The notes beneath the pieces are model-generated. The model made no database searches. It worked only from the letters and a program-made list of their open reading frames with translations, and was not told where the DNA came from. The position numbers and the translations under genes were made by a program. Shown in pieces: positions 7,532-14,596 of a stretch of 25,214 nucleotides of DNA. This DNA comes from Myxococcales bacterium. Its GTDB lineage: Bacteria; Myxococcota_A; Polyangia; Polyangiales; Houyiibacteriaceae. How positions within the stretch are numbered: position 1 is the stretch's first letter; each line of letters begins with the position of its first letter. The DNA is taken from the NCBI GenBank assembly GCA_030622585.1, contig JAUXFZ010000001.1, positions 1-25,214 of the forward strand, read 5' to 3'.

Positions 7532-9061
7532 ATGTTTCGGGCAATTGCCAAGAGTCGCTATCTGGTTCCGGGTTTCTTGTGCTTCGCACTCGCGTTTGTG
7601 GTGGGGCCCGTCGGGGTTGCCGCGGGCGTGTTGGCCGGTACACAAGGAGCTTCCGTCGCGGGTGTCGCTGCCGCCGTCCTCGGCGTGCTGGGTCTGCTGA
7701 TCATCGCGTCGGGTTTGCCCGTGTCGATCGAGATCGAGGAAGTCGATGCCCAAATTCGATCGATCCACGGGGAGATCGAACAGGCGGAAGAGTTCATGGG
7801 CGAGAACCTGAAGGCGCTTTCGAGCGGTCTCGGAGAGCAGATGGTGGCTGTCGAAGAAACAGCCCGCGCCCTGAAATCGATGGCGATCTCGCTGCAGGCG
7901 ATCAGCGATCGCGTCGAGGCCCTTTCGTCCAGCACCGAAGAGAGCGCGTCGAGCATCCTGCAAATGACGGCGACGAATCACGAGGTCGCGGACAACATGG
8001 GCAACCTCGGGTCGAGCGTTCGTGAGACCGCATCGTCGATTGAGGAGATGACTTACAGCATCAAGGAGGTCGCGCGGAACGTCGATGGCTTAGCCCTGAC
8101 CGCGGAAGAGACATCGTCTTCGATGAATGAGATGGACGTCTCGATCGGTCAGGTTCAGTCGAATGCCAACGAAACTGCGCGCCTCTCGGAGGAAGTGGCC
8201 AACGACGCGGAAACAGGCGCAGAATCGATCCAGAAGATCACCGACGAGATCAACCGCATCAAGTCGTCGTCGCTGCAGGCGGTGAGCACGATCTCCAACC
8301 TGGGCGACCGCATCGAGGCGATCGGCGATATCCTCAACGTCATCGACGACGTGGCGGAGCAAACCAACCTGCTCGCGCTGAATGCGGCGATCATCGCTGC
8401 GCAGGCCGGCGAGCACGGAAAGGGTTTCGCGGTCGTCGCCGACGAGATCAAGGACCTCGCCGAACGCGCTGGGGCCTCGACCAAAGAGATCGCCGAGCTG
8501 ATCAAGACGATTCAGGCAGAGACGAAGAACGCGATCGAAGCGGTCGAGCGCGGCGCCAGTACGGTCGATCGCGGCGTGACCGTGAGTGCAGAAGCCGAGA
8601 CCGCACTCAAAAAGATCCTCGAGTCGTCCCGGCAGTCGACCGCGATGGTGCGTGGCATCGCGCGGGCTACCGTCGAGCAGGCGAAGGGCTCGAAGCAGGT
8701 GACCGATGCGATTGGACGCATCGCGGAAACGGTTCAGCAGATCGCCGCGGCGACCGCTGAACAGGCGCGCGGGTCGGAGCTGATCATGAGGAGCGCGGAC
8801 AACATGCGTTTGATCACCCAGCAGATGGAGCGCGCCAGCCAGGAGCAGGCCGAGGGCGGACGTCAGATAACCGGGGCCATCGAGCATATTTCCGACATGG
8901 TTCTGGAACTACACGAGTCCCACCGGAAGCATTCGGAGAGCGCGGACCAGACGCTGGCGGCGGCGAACCGAATTCAGGAGCTGACGCGCGAGTACGAGAG
9001 GCGAGTCCGCGCCATGAACCAGGGGCTCGAGCGGCTTCGTCAGATTCGCTTCGCGTCGTGA
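7532..9061 (+). CDS. Methyl-accepting chemotaxis protein without a periplasmic sensor domain
   Basis: This 509-residue protein has two closely spaced membrane segments (about residues 10-36 and 40-62) with almost no periplasmic loop, followed by a long coiled-coil cytoplasmic signalling domain. The hairpin tip at about 279-310 reads NLLALNAAIIAAQAGEHGKG and then FAVVADEIKDLAERAG. This is the CheA/CheW contact region, but the usual Glu and Arg of the NAAIEAARAGE tip are Ile288 and Gln291. No clear HAMP or ligand domain is visible. Flanking helices contain Glu/Gln-rich heptads of the methylation type. ATG 7532 was chosen over an upstream TTG (7481) because of the GGGGG ribosome site and because the TTG falls in the promoter. 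No che genes lie nearby, so it presumably feeds a cluster elsewhere. Confidence 0.92.
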   Translation: MFRAIAKSRYLVPGFLCFALAFVVGPVGVAAGVLAGTQGASVAGVAAAVLGVLGLLIIASGLPVSIEIEEVDAQIRSIHGEIEQAEEFMGENLKALSSGLGEQMVAVEETARALKSMAISLQAISDRVEALSSSTEESASSILQMTATNHEVADNMGNLGSSVRETASSIEEMTYSIKEVARNVDGLALTAEETSSSMNEMDVSIGQVQSNANETARLSEEVANDAETGAESIQKITDEINRIKSSSLQAVSTISNLGDRIEAIGDILNVIDDVAEQTNLLALNAAIIAAQAGEHGKGFAVVADEIKDLAERAGASTKEIAELIKTIQAETKNAIEAVERGASTVDRGVTVSAEAETALKKILESSRQSTAMVRGIARATVEQAKGSKQVTDAIGRIAETVQQIAAATAEQARGSELIMRSADNMRLITQQMERASQEQAEGGRQITGAIEHISDMVLELHESHRKHSESADQTLAAANRIQELTREYERRVRAMNQGLERLRQIRFAS

Positions 9062-9152
9062 CTCGCATCAATACAGTGCGGTTGTTCCCGGAAACGACCA
9101 GCCGGCGCCTCCGGTTGCCTTTCGGGGGTGCAACGATTCATCTTTGGGGCTC

Positions 9153-9509
9153 ATGTTTGGCATTGGCCCAACCGAGTTAGCTTTCTTTCTGGTGATCGTC
9201 CTTCTGGCGGTGGGCCCGGACAAGCTGCCCACCTTCATGCGGACGGTCGGCAAGGGAGTTCGCCAAGTTCGCAACGCGAGCCGCGAGTTCAAAGATGCGA
9301 TTGGGCTCGACGATCTCATGCGTGAGGGGGATCCGTTTCGTGCTCCCCCGATCCGTCCCCCAAGAGCGAAGCCCGTTCCGGTGCCGGACGAGTCACCGCC
9401 GCCACCGAGTGCCGAGGGGGTAGCGAGCGAGGCTGCGCCGACACCCGCAACTGGTGATCCCGAGCCTCCGACCGATGCGGATGTGCCGACCGAGGCGAAA
9501 CGTCCATGA
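9153..9509 (+). CDS. tatB: Sec-independent protein translocase TatB-like subunit
   Basis: This 118-residue TatA/B-family protein takes part in exporting folded twin-arginine substrates across the inner membrane, where TatB pairs with TatC for signal recognition. Its N-terminus, MFGIGPTELAFFLVIVLLAV followed by GPDKLP, has TatB-style features: MFxIG, Glu8 and Gly-Pro at the end of the membrane helix. An amphipathic helix (about 27-50) and a long Pro/Ala-rich acidic tail follow. ATG 9153 is preceded by GGGG (9146-9149); a TTG at 9144 is less likely. Its stop overlaps the tatC start by 4 nt (ATGA), so translation is probably coupled. No separate tatA gene is present here; a TatA role cannot be excluded. 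Confidence 0.85.
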   Translation: MFGIGPTELAFFLVIVLLAVGPDKLPTFMRTVGKGVRQVRNASREFKDAIGLDDLMREGDPFRAPPIRPPRAKPVPVPDESPPPPSAEGVASEAAPTPATGDPEPPTDADVPTEAKRP

Positions 9510-10306
9510 CGTCCGAGCAGATCCAAATCCCGGAGCCTCAACTGCCACCGATCCCGGATCATGATGAGGAGATGACGTTCTTCCAGCACGTCGGCGAGCT
9601 CCGTTCGCGCCTGTTGCGCTCGCTCCTCGGGTTGATTCCTGCCGTCGCGGTCGGCTGGTTCTTCAAAAAGGAGATCAAGGACTTCTTGGTTGCGCCGCTT
9701 CAGCCAGCTTGGGACAAGCTCGAGCTGCCCGGGCACGCGGTGTTGCGATTCTCGGGGCCGGCGGACGCGTTCATGATGTACATGAAGAACTCCCTCGTCG
9801 TGGGCGTGCTCCTCGCATCCCCGTGGATCTTCTGGCAACTGTGGATGTTCATCGCACCCGGGCTGTACAAGAAAGAGAAGGCGCTCGCCATTCCGTTCAT
9901 CGTCGCGTCGACCGTGTGCTTCGCCGGTGGAGCGGTCTTTGGGTACAAGCTCGTGTTCCCCGAGGCGTTCACCGTCTTGCTCGGTTTCAGCGACGAGACC
10001 TTGGTCGCGACGCTCTTCGTCAAAGACTATATGCCGTTCTTCCGCCGGATGTTGTTGGCGTTTGGCATTGTCTTCGAGGTTCCTGTCATCGTAACTTTTC
10101 TCGCCGGCGCGGGCATGGTGACTTGGCAGCAGCTGCTGAAGTTCTCGCGCTGGTGGATCGTGTGCGCGGCATTCATCTCGATGCTGCTCACGCCGCAGGA
10201 CGTCTACACGATGGTGATGATGCTCGTGCCGCTGGTGCTGCTTTACTTCGTTGGTGTTGGCTGCGCCTATCTGCTCAGCCTGTTCCAGAAGAAGCCTGCT
10301 CCCTAG
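9506..10306 (+). CDS. tatC: Sec-independent protein translocase TatC
   Basis: This 266-residue polytopic protein has six predicted membrane helices. It is the twin-arginine signal-peptide receptor and core of the Tat translocon in the inner membrane. Family landmarks are the cytoplasmic N-terminal HVGELRSRLL, the FIAPGLYKKEK loop (equivalent to the conserved FIAPALYKHER of E. coli), the FEVPV segment with its conserved Glu, and LTPQDV before helix six. The N-terminal extension (PEPQLPPIPDHDEE) is about 15 residues longer and more acidic/proline-rich than in E. coli. The gene overlaps tatB by 4 nt. Its stop is 23 nt from the stop of the convergent SDR gene, with no hairpin terminator visible between them. 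Confidence 0.97.
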   Translation: MTSEQIQIPEPQLPPIPDHDEEMTFFQHVGELRSRLLRSLLGLIPAVAVGWFFKKEIKDFLVAPLQPAWDKLELPGHAVLRFSGPADAFMMYMKNSLVVGVLLASPWIFWQLWMFIAPGLYKKEKALAIPFIVASTVCFAGGAVFGYKLVFPEAFTVLLGFSDETLVATLFVKDYMPFFRRMLLAFGIVFEVPVIVTFLAGAGMVTWQQLLKFSRWWIVCAAFISMLLTPQDVYTMVMMLVPLVLLYFVGVGCAYLLSLFQKKPAP

Positions 10307-10329
10307 CTCAGATCGAGCGCGAAACCGGC

Positions 10330-11172
10330 CTAACCCCGCCGCGGGACCGGGTAGGGCGGGGACTTGGGCACGTCGTCGGGGATGAACCAGTTCTCGCCCC
10401 AGACGCTGGCTCCCCCGTCGATGTAGAACGTCTGGCCCGCTACGAAATCAGCGTACCGCGAAGCGAGGTACGTAATTAGATGAGATACTTCTTCCGCGGT
10501 GCCAAGCCGGCGCAGGGGGTTGGCCTTCTCCGCGTTGTCGAGGAGCTCCGGCGGGTATTGCTTCGTTCCGCTAGTGACGATCACACCGGGCGCCACTGCG
10601 TTGACCCGGATGCCGTGGATGGCCCATTCCACCGCGAGTGTTTTGGTCATGTTGTCCACGCCTGCGCGAGCGGCACCCGTGTGTACCATGCCGGGGAACC
10701 CGCGGTTGATCTGCGCGATCACACTGACGATTCGCCCCCGCTTCTGTGGGATCATGGCCTTCGTGGCGACTGCGTGCGTGATGCTCCAGGTGCCGATGAG
10801 GTTGTTGCGAATGACGGCCGCGAAGCCTTTGGGCGAGAGAGCCTCTGCGGTCGTCGGAAACTGTCCGCCCGCGTTGTTGATCAGTACGTCGATGCGGCCA
10901 AAGCGTTCGAGGACCGAGTCTACGTAGGACGCGATCGCATCGGGCTCTCGGATATCGCACGGGGCACCGAACGCCTCGATGCCCTTGGAGGCGAGGTCGG
11001 CTACAGCGCTGTTCAACGGTTCGGGGCGCCGTCCGCAAATCGCGATTTTGGCTCCCAGGAGGCCCATTTCCGTCGCCGCGACGAGGCCGATGCCCGTCCC
11101 GCCGCCCGTGATCAAGACAACCTCGTCGGAGAACAACCCATCGGCGTACAGCTGATCCATGCCGCCGCTCAT
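10330..11172 (-). CDS. SDR oxidoreductase, trans-2-enoyl/2,4-dienoyl-CoA reductase-like
   Basis: This 280-residue short-chain dehydrogenase/reductase has a Rossmann cofactor motif TGGGTGIG (22-29) and NNAGG (99-103). Arg48/Arg49 after the second strand (CGRRPE) suggest NADP(H) preference. The region HTGAARAGVDNMTKTLAVEW, followed by GIRVNAVAPGVI, is very like human peroxisomal trans-2-enoyl-CoA reductase (PECR) and relatives of the DECR/AtuG type, which act on acyl-CoA intermediates. The standard YxxxK dyad is replaced at that position by T165 and R169. A proline-rich tail follows the usual YIDGG end. ATG 11172 is used; ATG 11160 is an alternative and neither has a strong ribosome site. It lies 32 nt downstream of the response regulator, possibly on one transcript. 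The exact substrate is unknown. Confidence 0.85.
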   Translation of the reverse strand: MSGGMDQLYADGLFSDEVVLITGGGTGIGLVAATEMGLLGAKIAICGRRPEPLNSAVADLASKGIEAFGAPCDIREPDAIASYVDSVLERFGRIDVLINNAGGQFPTTAEALSPKGFAAVIRNNLIGTWSITHAVATKAMIPQKRGRIVSVIAQINRGFPGMVHTGAARAGVDNMTKTLAVEWAIHGIRVNAVAPGVIVTSGTKQYPPELLDNAEKANPLRRLGTAEEVSHLITYLASRYADFVAGQTFYIDGGASVWGENWFIPDDVPKSPPYPVPRRG

Positions 11173-11204
11173 ACCACGCCGGGTCAGGCGGGACGATTGG
11201 ATTG

Positions 11205-11594
11205 TCAGCCGGCCGCAACCGTCTCGCGGTCTTCGATCAGGCTAGCGACGAGCTCTCGCAAGTCCTCGGTCGAAAACGGCTTCGGGAGCGTGGCTTCGAC
11301 GCTGAGGCGGCGCGCGATTTCGTTTCGCGCGGTGCTGGCGCTCAGGAGTATCACGGGCACGTCGGTATGCCTCCATCGGCGGCGGAACTCCCGAAGGAAC
11401 ATTTCACCGTCTTCGACTGGGAGCATCAGATCGACGACCATCAAGTCCGGGAGTTGTACCGCGCACTGAGCCAGCGCCGAGCGCACATCGCCTGCTGCGA
11501 CGACCGCATGCCCGCCCTGCTCGAGCATGACGCGGAGCATCTGGCGCACCGAGGGATCGTCGTCGAGAACGAGAACGGTTTTCTTCGCGGGCAC
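11205..11594 (-). CDS. Single-domain response regulator (CheY-like)
   Basis: This 129-residue stand-alone receiver has all key residues: the acidic patch D11/D12/D13, phospho-acceptor D55 (LMVVDLMLP), S85 (ILLSAS) and K105 (LPKPF). There is no output domain, so it should act by protein-protein contact or as a phosphotransfer intermediate. A natural partner would be a hybrid kinase with an HPt such as the one at 17069-19216, but no pairing is shown. The start is GTG 11594; an AGGA lies about 8 nt upstream, and a TATATT box (11628-11633 on the complementary strand) gives a plausible -10 with a leader of about 27 nt. The gene is divergent from the lipoprotein gene at 11673 and upstream of the SDR gene. 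Confidence 0.92.
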   Translation of the reverse strand: MPAKKTVLVLDDDPSVRQMLRVMLEQGGHAVVAAGDVRSALAQCAVQLPDLMVVDLMLPVEDGEMFLREFRRRWRHTDVPVILLSASTARNEIARRLSVEATLPKPFSTEDLRELVASLIEDRETVAAG

Positions 11595-11672
11595 CCCTGC
11601 ATCCTAACAGGAGACTTGCTCATCGTGAATATACGCTCACTGCCTACATCGGAGCTGCTACGCTCACCTCGT
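11595..11672. promoter_or_regulatory. Divergent promoter region with a repeated 9-mer
   Basis: This 78-bp gap separates the response regulator (-) and lipoprotein (+) genes. Rightward, TGC-TACGCT (11656-11664) is an extended -10-like element ending 8 nt before ATG 11673. Leftward, TATATT lies at 11633-11628. The 9-mer TACGCTCAC occurs twice in the same orientation (11632-11640 and 11659-11667), 27 bp apart. Whether these are tandem -10 elements or factor-binding half sites cannot be decided by eye. Confidence 0.4.
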
Positions 11673-12269
11673 ATGACCTCCGGTTCCCGGGCTGCCGTGT
11701 CGGCGCTTCTCCTTCTGTGTGGTGTAGGGGCGTGCGCGGGCCAAAGTCCGGTGCCGTCATCGCGTGCAACGATCACGCCGAGCGATCTCTACCCGTTACA
11801 GACGGGCAATGCGTGGTCCTACGATGTCGACACCGGTGATGAGTCGACGACCCTCGGGATCGCCCGCGTCGAAGCGTTCGACGGACGGATCGCAGAGGTG
11901 CACACAGGACGCACGGTCGTGCGCTACGAGGTGCTGCCCGAGGGCATTCGTGTGCCGCCCGGCGATGCATGGTTGATTCGCGCCCCCCTAGTCGAAGGCG
12001 CGACGTGGGCTGGCCGAGGCGGACGAACCGCACGTTTGGCTTCGATCGATATGACCGTCGAGACCCCCGCCGGCACCTTCGATGGATGCGTGGAGGTCGT
12101 CGAGATGGGCGGTAAGCTCGAGCTCGAGGTGCGAACGGTGTACTGTCCGCAAGTCGGTCCCGTGCGCGTTAGCTCGACGATGCACTCGAACGTGAGCGAT
12201 CGTGTAGCAACGGTCTCCGCGCAGCTTCGCGGCTACGAGGTCAATCCTGTCCAGCCCCCGGAGCGCTAG
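11673..12269 (+). CDS. Lipoprotein, function unknown
   Basis: This 198-residue protein has a signal peptide (MTSGSRAAVSALLLLCGVGAC) and a lipobox VGAC with the acylated cysteine at residue 21. The mature portion is beta-rich: DLYPLQTGNAWSYDV, then alternating strands and a segment ETPAGTFDGCVEV near residues 130-142, a pattern seen in many secreted proteins annotated only as hypothetical. I assign no function. ATG 11673 is preferred because it yields a well-formed lipoprotein signal; the frame is open for several hundred bases upstream, but that part runs antisense through the response regulator. There is no Shine-Dalgarno, and a -10-like box ends 8 nt upstream. The last 29 nt overlap the convergent PEGA-like gene. 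Confidence 0.78.
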   Translation: MTSGSRAAVSALLLLCGVGACAGQSPVPSSRATITPSDLYPLQTGNAWSYDVDTGDESTTLGIARVEAFDGRIAEVHTGRTVVRYEVLPEGIRVPPGDAWLIRAPLVEGATWAGRGGRTARLASIDMTVETPAGTFDGCVEVVEMGGKLELEVRTVYCPQVGPVRVSSTMHSNVSDRVATVSAQLRGYEVNPVQPPER

Positions 12270-12666
12270 GCGTTACCTGAACCTCGACGAAGTGCGTACG
12301 GAGCTCGACCACCAGCGACAGCGACCCTTCGGCAAGGAACACCTGTCGCCAACTTCGGCCGTTCGGATCCGTCACTTCGAGGGCGTGTCGCGTCCCGGAC
12401 GCTACGCCGAACAGGGTGTTGTCGATCTGCCTGCCGTCGAGGGAGACTTCTGCCCCCTTCGGCACGCCGAGCAGCTCGACCGTCGACATCGTGATCTCCG
12501 GCGCCGGCGTCCCGGCGCGCCCTGCTGTCGGGCCACGCTCGGCCAACGCCCAAGCGATGGCCACCAGCACCGCGAGCACGGAGAACGCCATCATCCAACG
12601 GCTGTCCAACACGCGCCCCACGCCGTGTAGAGGCTGCCCGTCGTTCTCTCTTGGTGGATGCGCCAT
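12241..12666 (-). CDS. Single-pass membrane protein with PEGA-like domain
   Basis: This 141-residue protein has a short cytoplasmic N-terminus, one membrane helix at about residues 22-42 (RWMMAFSVLAVLVAIAWALA) and a C-terminal PEGA-like beta domain at about 60-125 (GVPKGAEVSLDGRQI...LFGVASGTRHALEVTDPNG). PEGA domains are small extracytoplasmic beta modules, common in deltaproteobacterial surface and signalling proteins, of uncertain ligand. Start choice: ATG 12666 is preceded by GGGGAG at good spacing; upstream open sequence lacks such support. The 3' end overlaps the convergent lipoprotein gene by 29 nt. The gene is divergent from the ABC exporter, with a 12-bp palindrome in the 97-bp gap. 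Confidence 0.78.
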   Translation of the reverse strand: MAHPPRENDGQPLHGVGRVLDSRWMMAFSVLAVLVAIAWALAERGPTAGRAGTPAPEITMSTVELLGVPKGAEVSLDGRQIDNTLFGVASGTRHALEVTDPNGRSWRQVFLAEGSLSLVVELRTHFVEVQVTPSAPGAGQD

Positions 12667-12698
12667 CAGTGCTCCCCATCGCCACGGTTTCAAAACGT

Positions 12699-12710
12699 AC
12701 GCGATCGCGT
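12699..12710. promoter_or_regulatory. 12-bp perfect palindrome in divergent intergenic region
   Basis: ACGCGATCGCGT is identical to its reverse complement and lies roughly midway between the PEGA-like gene start (12666) and the ABC exporter start (12764). It could be an operator controlling both. It could also be a chance palindrome in GC-rich DNA. Confidence 0.35.
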
Positions 12711-12763
12711 TGCCATTGTAGGATGCTCGCGCATGTTCCGTCACCTTCCGGGGTGGTTTCTCG

Positions 12764-13687
12764 ATGACGACTGCAATTCTCGAAGCACGCGGCCTCACCA
12801 AGAGTTACGCGGACAAGATCGTCGTGGATCGTCTCGACCTTTCCTGTCGACGGGGCACGGTGCTCGGGCTCCTCGGACCCAATGGGGCGGGCAAGACGAC
12901 GACGCTACGGATGCTCTACGGGTTCGTTCCGCCCGATGCTGGGTCGATTCACTACGCGGGGAAGCGCTTTGACGAGGACCGCACGGAGGCCAAGCGCTCG
13001 ATAGGGGTGTGCACTCAGGGAGACTCGCTCGATTACGATTTCACGGTCGCGCAGAACCTCCTGATCTATGCGAGCTACTTCCGCCCGAGAGTCGAGAACC
13101 TCGAGGGCCGCGTCGCCGAGCTCCTCGATCGGTTCGACCTCGCCGAGTACGCCGATGCCTCGCCCCATGTCCTCTCGGGTGGCTTCGTGCGGCGCTTGTT
13201 GATCGCGCGTTCGATCGTGCATCGACCGAGTGTCCTGTTCCTCGACGAACCCACGACAGGCCTCGATCCGAGCGCGCGCCTCGACGTGTGGGAGCTCATC
13301 GACAGCATGCGCGCGGAAGGCTTGGCAATCGTGCTGACGACGCACTACATGGACGAGGCGGAACGACTCAGTGACGAGCTACTCGTGATTCACGAAGGGC
13401 GAAAAGTGGCGCAGGGTGAGCCTCATCGTGTCATCGATACGGTGCTCGGTGACCACGTCATCATCGTTCCCCGCGGTGAGCCGGCGCGTGAAGAGATTGC
13501 GGCGTGGCTTCAGGCCCGGGGTGCCGAGCAAGTCGCCACGGTTCTAGGCGAGCTTCGGGTTCCGGTGACCAAGCAGGACCTAGTCGAGCTCACGGCCCGT
13601 TTCACGGAGGCGACCTGGCAGGTGCGTCCGCCCAATCTAGACGACCTGTTCATTGCGCTCGCGCGGCGCAAGGGGAGGTTTCGGTGA
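12764..13687 (+). CDS. ABC transporter ATP-binding protein (NodI/ABC-2 exporter type)
   Basis: This 307-residue nucleotide-binding subunit energises export through the permease encoded next. It shows Walker A GPNGAGKT (38-45), Q-loop Gln85 in CTQGDSLDYDFT, signature LSGG (137-140), Walker B VLFLDEP (157-163), D-loop GLD and switch His194 (LTTHYMDEAE). The C-terminal 80 residues form an extra domain of the NodI/DrrA/CcmA-like group (WLQARGAEQV...PPNLDDLFIALA). Substrates in this group vary (lipo-oligosaccharides, drugs, polysaccharides) and cannot be read from the sequence. ATG 12764 follows GGGGTGG about 8 nt upstream. The stop overlaps the permease start by 4 nt (GTGA), indicating translational coupling. 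Confidence 0.95.
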   Translation: MTTAILEARGLTKSYADKIVVDRLDLSCRRGTVLGLLGPNGAGKTTTLRMLYGFVPPDAGSIHYAGKRFDEDRTEAKRSIGVCTQGDSLDYDFTVAQNLLIYASYFRPRVENLEGRVAELLDRFDLAEYADASPHVLSGGFVRRLLIARSIVHRPSVLFLDEPTTGLDPSARLDVWELIDSMRAEGLAIVLTTHYMDEAERLSDELLVIHEGRKVAQGEPHRVIDTVLGDHVIIVPRGEPAREEIAAWLQARGAEQVATVLGELRVPVTKQDLVELTARFTEATWQVRPPNLDDLFIALARRKGRFR

Positions 13688-14502
13688 GAGGGCTGAAGAG
13701 CCTTACCGCGGTCGCCGATTGGCAGTCATGGGCCGTGTTTCGCAGGAACGCGTTGGTTTTTCTGCGGCATTGGCGCACCGCGGTGATCCCGCCGGCGATG
13801 GAACCCGTGATCTTTTTCGTTGCGTTCGGCCTCGGTTTCAGCGGCTACATCGAGACCCTCGAATACCGCGGAGTCGACATCAACTACGCGACCTACGTCG
13901 CCGCGGGCTTGGTCGCGTACACGGGTTTCGGCACACCGTATTACGAGGCGCTCTACTCCGCGTACTTCCGCATGTTCTACCAAAAGACGTGGGACGGCAT
14001 CCTCGCGACCCAGGTCGAGCTCCCGAGCGTCGTATGGGGTGAGATCCTCTGGGGCGCCGTGCGCGGCATGGTGAACATCTCAATCGTGTCAGTAGTCATT
14101 GCGGTGTTCGATCTCATCGGCCTCGTCGACGTGAAGGCGGAGTTCCTGATACTCATGCCTTTTCTTGGCTTCATCGCTGGTTGCGCGTTTGCCTCGTTTG
14201 CGTTGATCTTCACCGCGATCGTTCCGGCGATCGATCACATGAACTATCCGGTGTTCTTGATCGGTTGGCCTTTGAGCCTGGTGAGCAACACGTTCTTTCC
14301 TGTGGAGCCGCAGAGTCCTGCGCTACAGGCGCTCATGCAGATCAACCCGGTGTATCAACTTGCGGAGACTGCCCGTGGCTTTTTGGTGCTCGGCGACCCC
14401 GGTCCGCACCTGCTTGGGCTGCTCGGATCGACGACCCTTTTCCTCATTCCGTGCACCCTTTTGTCGGTCCGATTGACGCGCCGGAGGGTTCTCGGCGACT
14501 GA
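13684..14502 (+). CDS. ABC-2 type transporter permease (NodJ-like)
   Basis: This 272-residue inner-membrane protein has about six hydrophobic segments (34-53, 69-86, 121-145, 153-180, 188-204, 242-263). ABC-2 features include N-terminal ALVFLRHWRTAVIPPAMEPV and the NPVYQLAETARGF stretch before the last helix, as in NodJ-type permeases. It should form the channel half of an exporter with the preceding ATPase. The start is GTG 13684, overlapping the ATPase stop, with a strong GGGGAGG ribosome site about 7 nt upstream; longer open frame upstream lies inside the ATPase gene. No substrate-specific gene is adjacent: the next gene, gyrB, is unrelated and has its own promoter. Confidence 0.93.
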   Translation: MRGLKSLTAVADWQSWAVFRRNALVFLRHWRTAVIPPAMEPVIFFVAFGLGFSGYIETLEYRGVDINYATYVAAGLVAYTGFGTPYYEALYSAYFRMFYQKTWDGILATQVELPSVVWGEILWGAVRGMVNISIVSVVIAVFDLIGLVDVKAEFLILMPFLGFIAGCAFASFALIFTAIVPAIDHMNYPVFLIGWPLSLVSNTFFPVEPQSPALQALMQINPVYQLAETARGFLVLGDPGPHLLGLLGSTTLFLIPCTLLSVRLTRRRVLGD

Positions 14503-14560
14503 GCTTCGGTGGCTTAGAAATTCAACTGTTAGATCAAAGAGTTAGCGGCTGCACCGGGCC

Positions 14561-14589
14561 TTGCATCACCCCCCCTTCAAGGCTAGAAA
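14561..14589 (+). promoter_or_regulatory. Candidate gyrB promoter
   Basis: TTGCAT (14561-14566), 17 bp, then TAGAAA (14584-14589). The predicted start site (about 14596) is adjacent to ATG 14597 and no Shine-Dalgarno is present, again suggesting a leaderless message. Confidence 0.4.
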
Positions 14590-14596
14590 CCCACCC

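Noticed and set aside
7049..7981. 310-codon minus-strand frame across the SCP2 gene and the start of the chemoreceptor gene
   Set aside because: It spans two well-supported plus-strand genes and their promoter; no family resemblance.
10480..11469. 329-codon plus-strand frame opposite the SDR and response regulator genes
   Set aside because: Both minus-strand genes have complete family motifs; this frame is a shadow.
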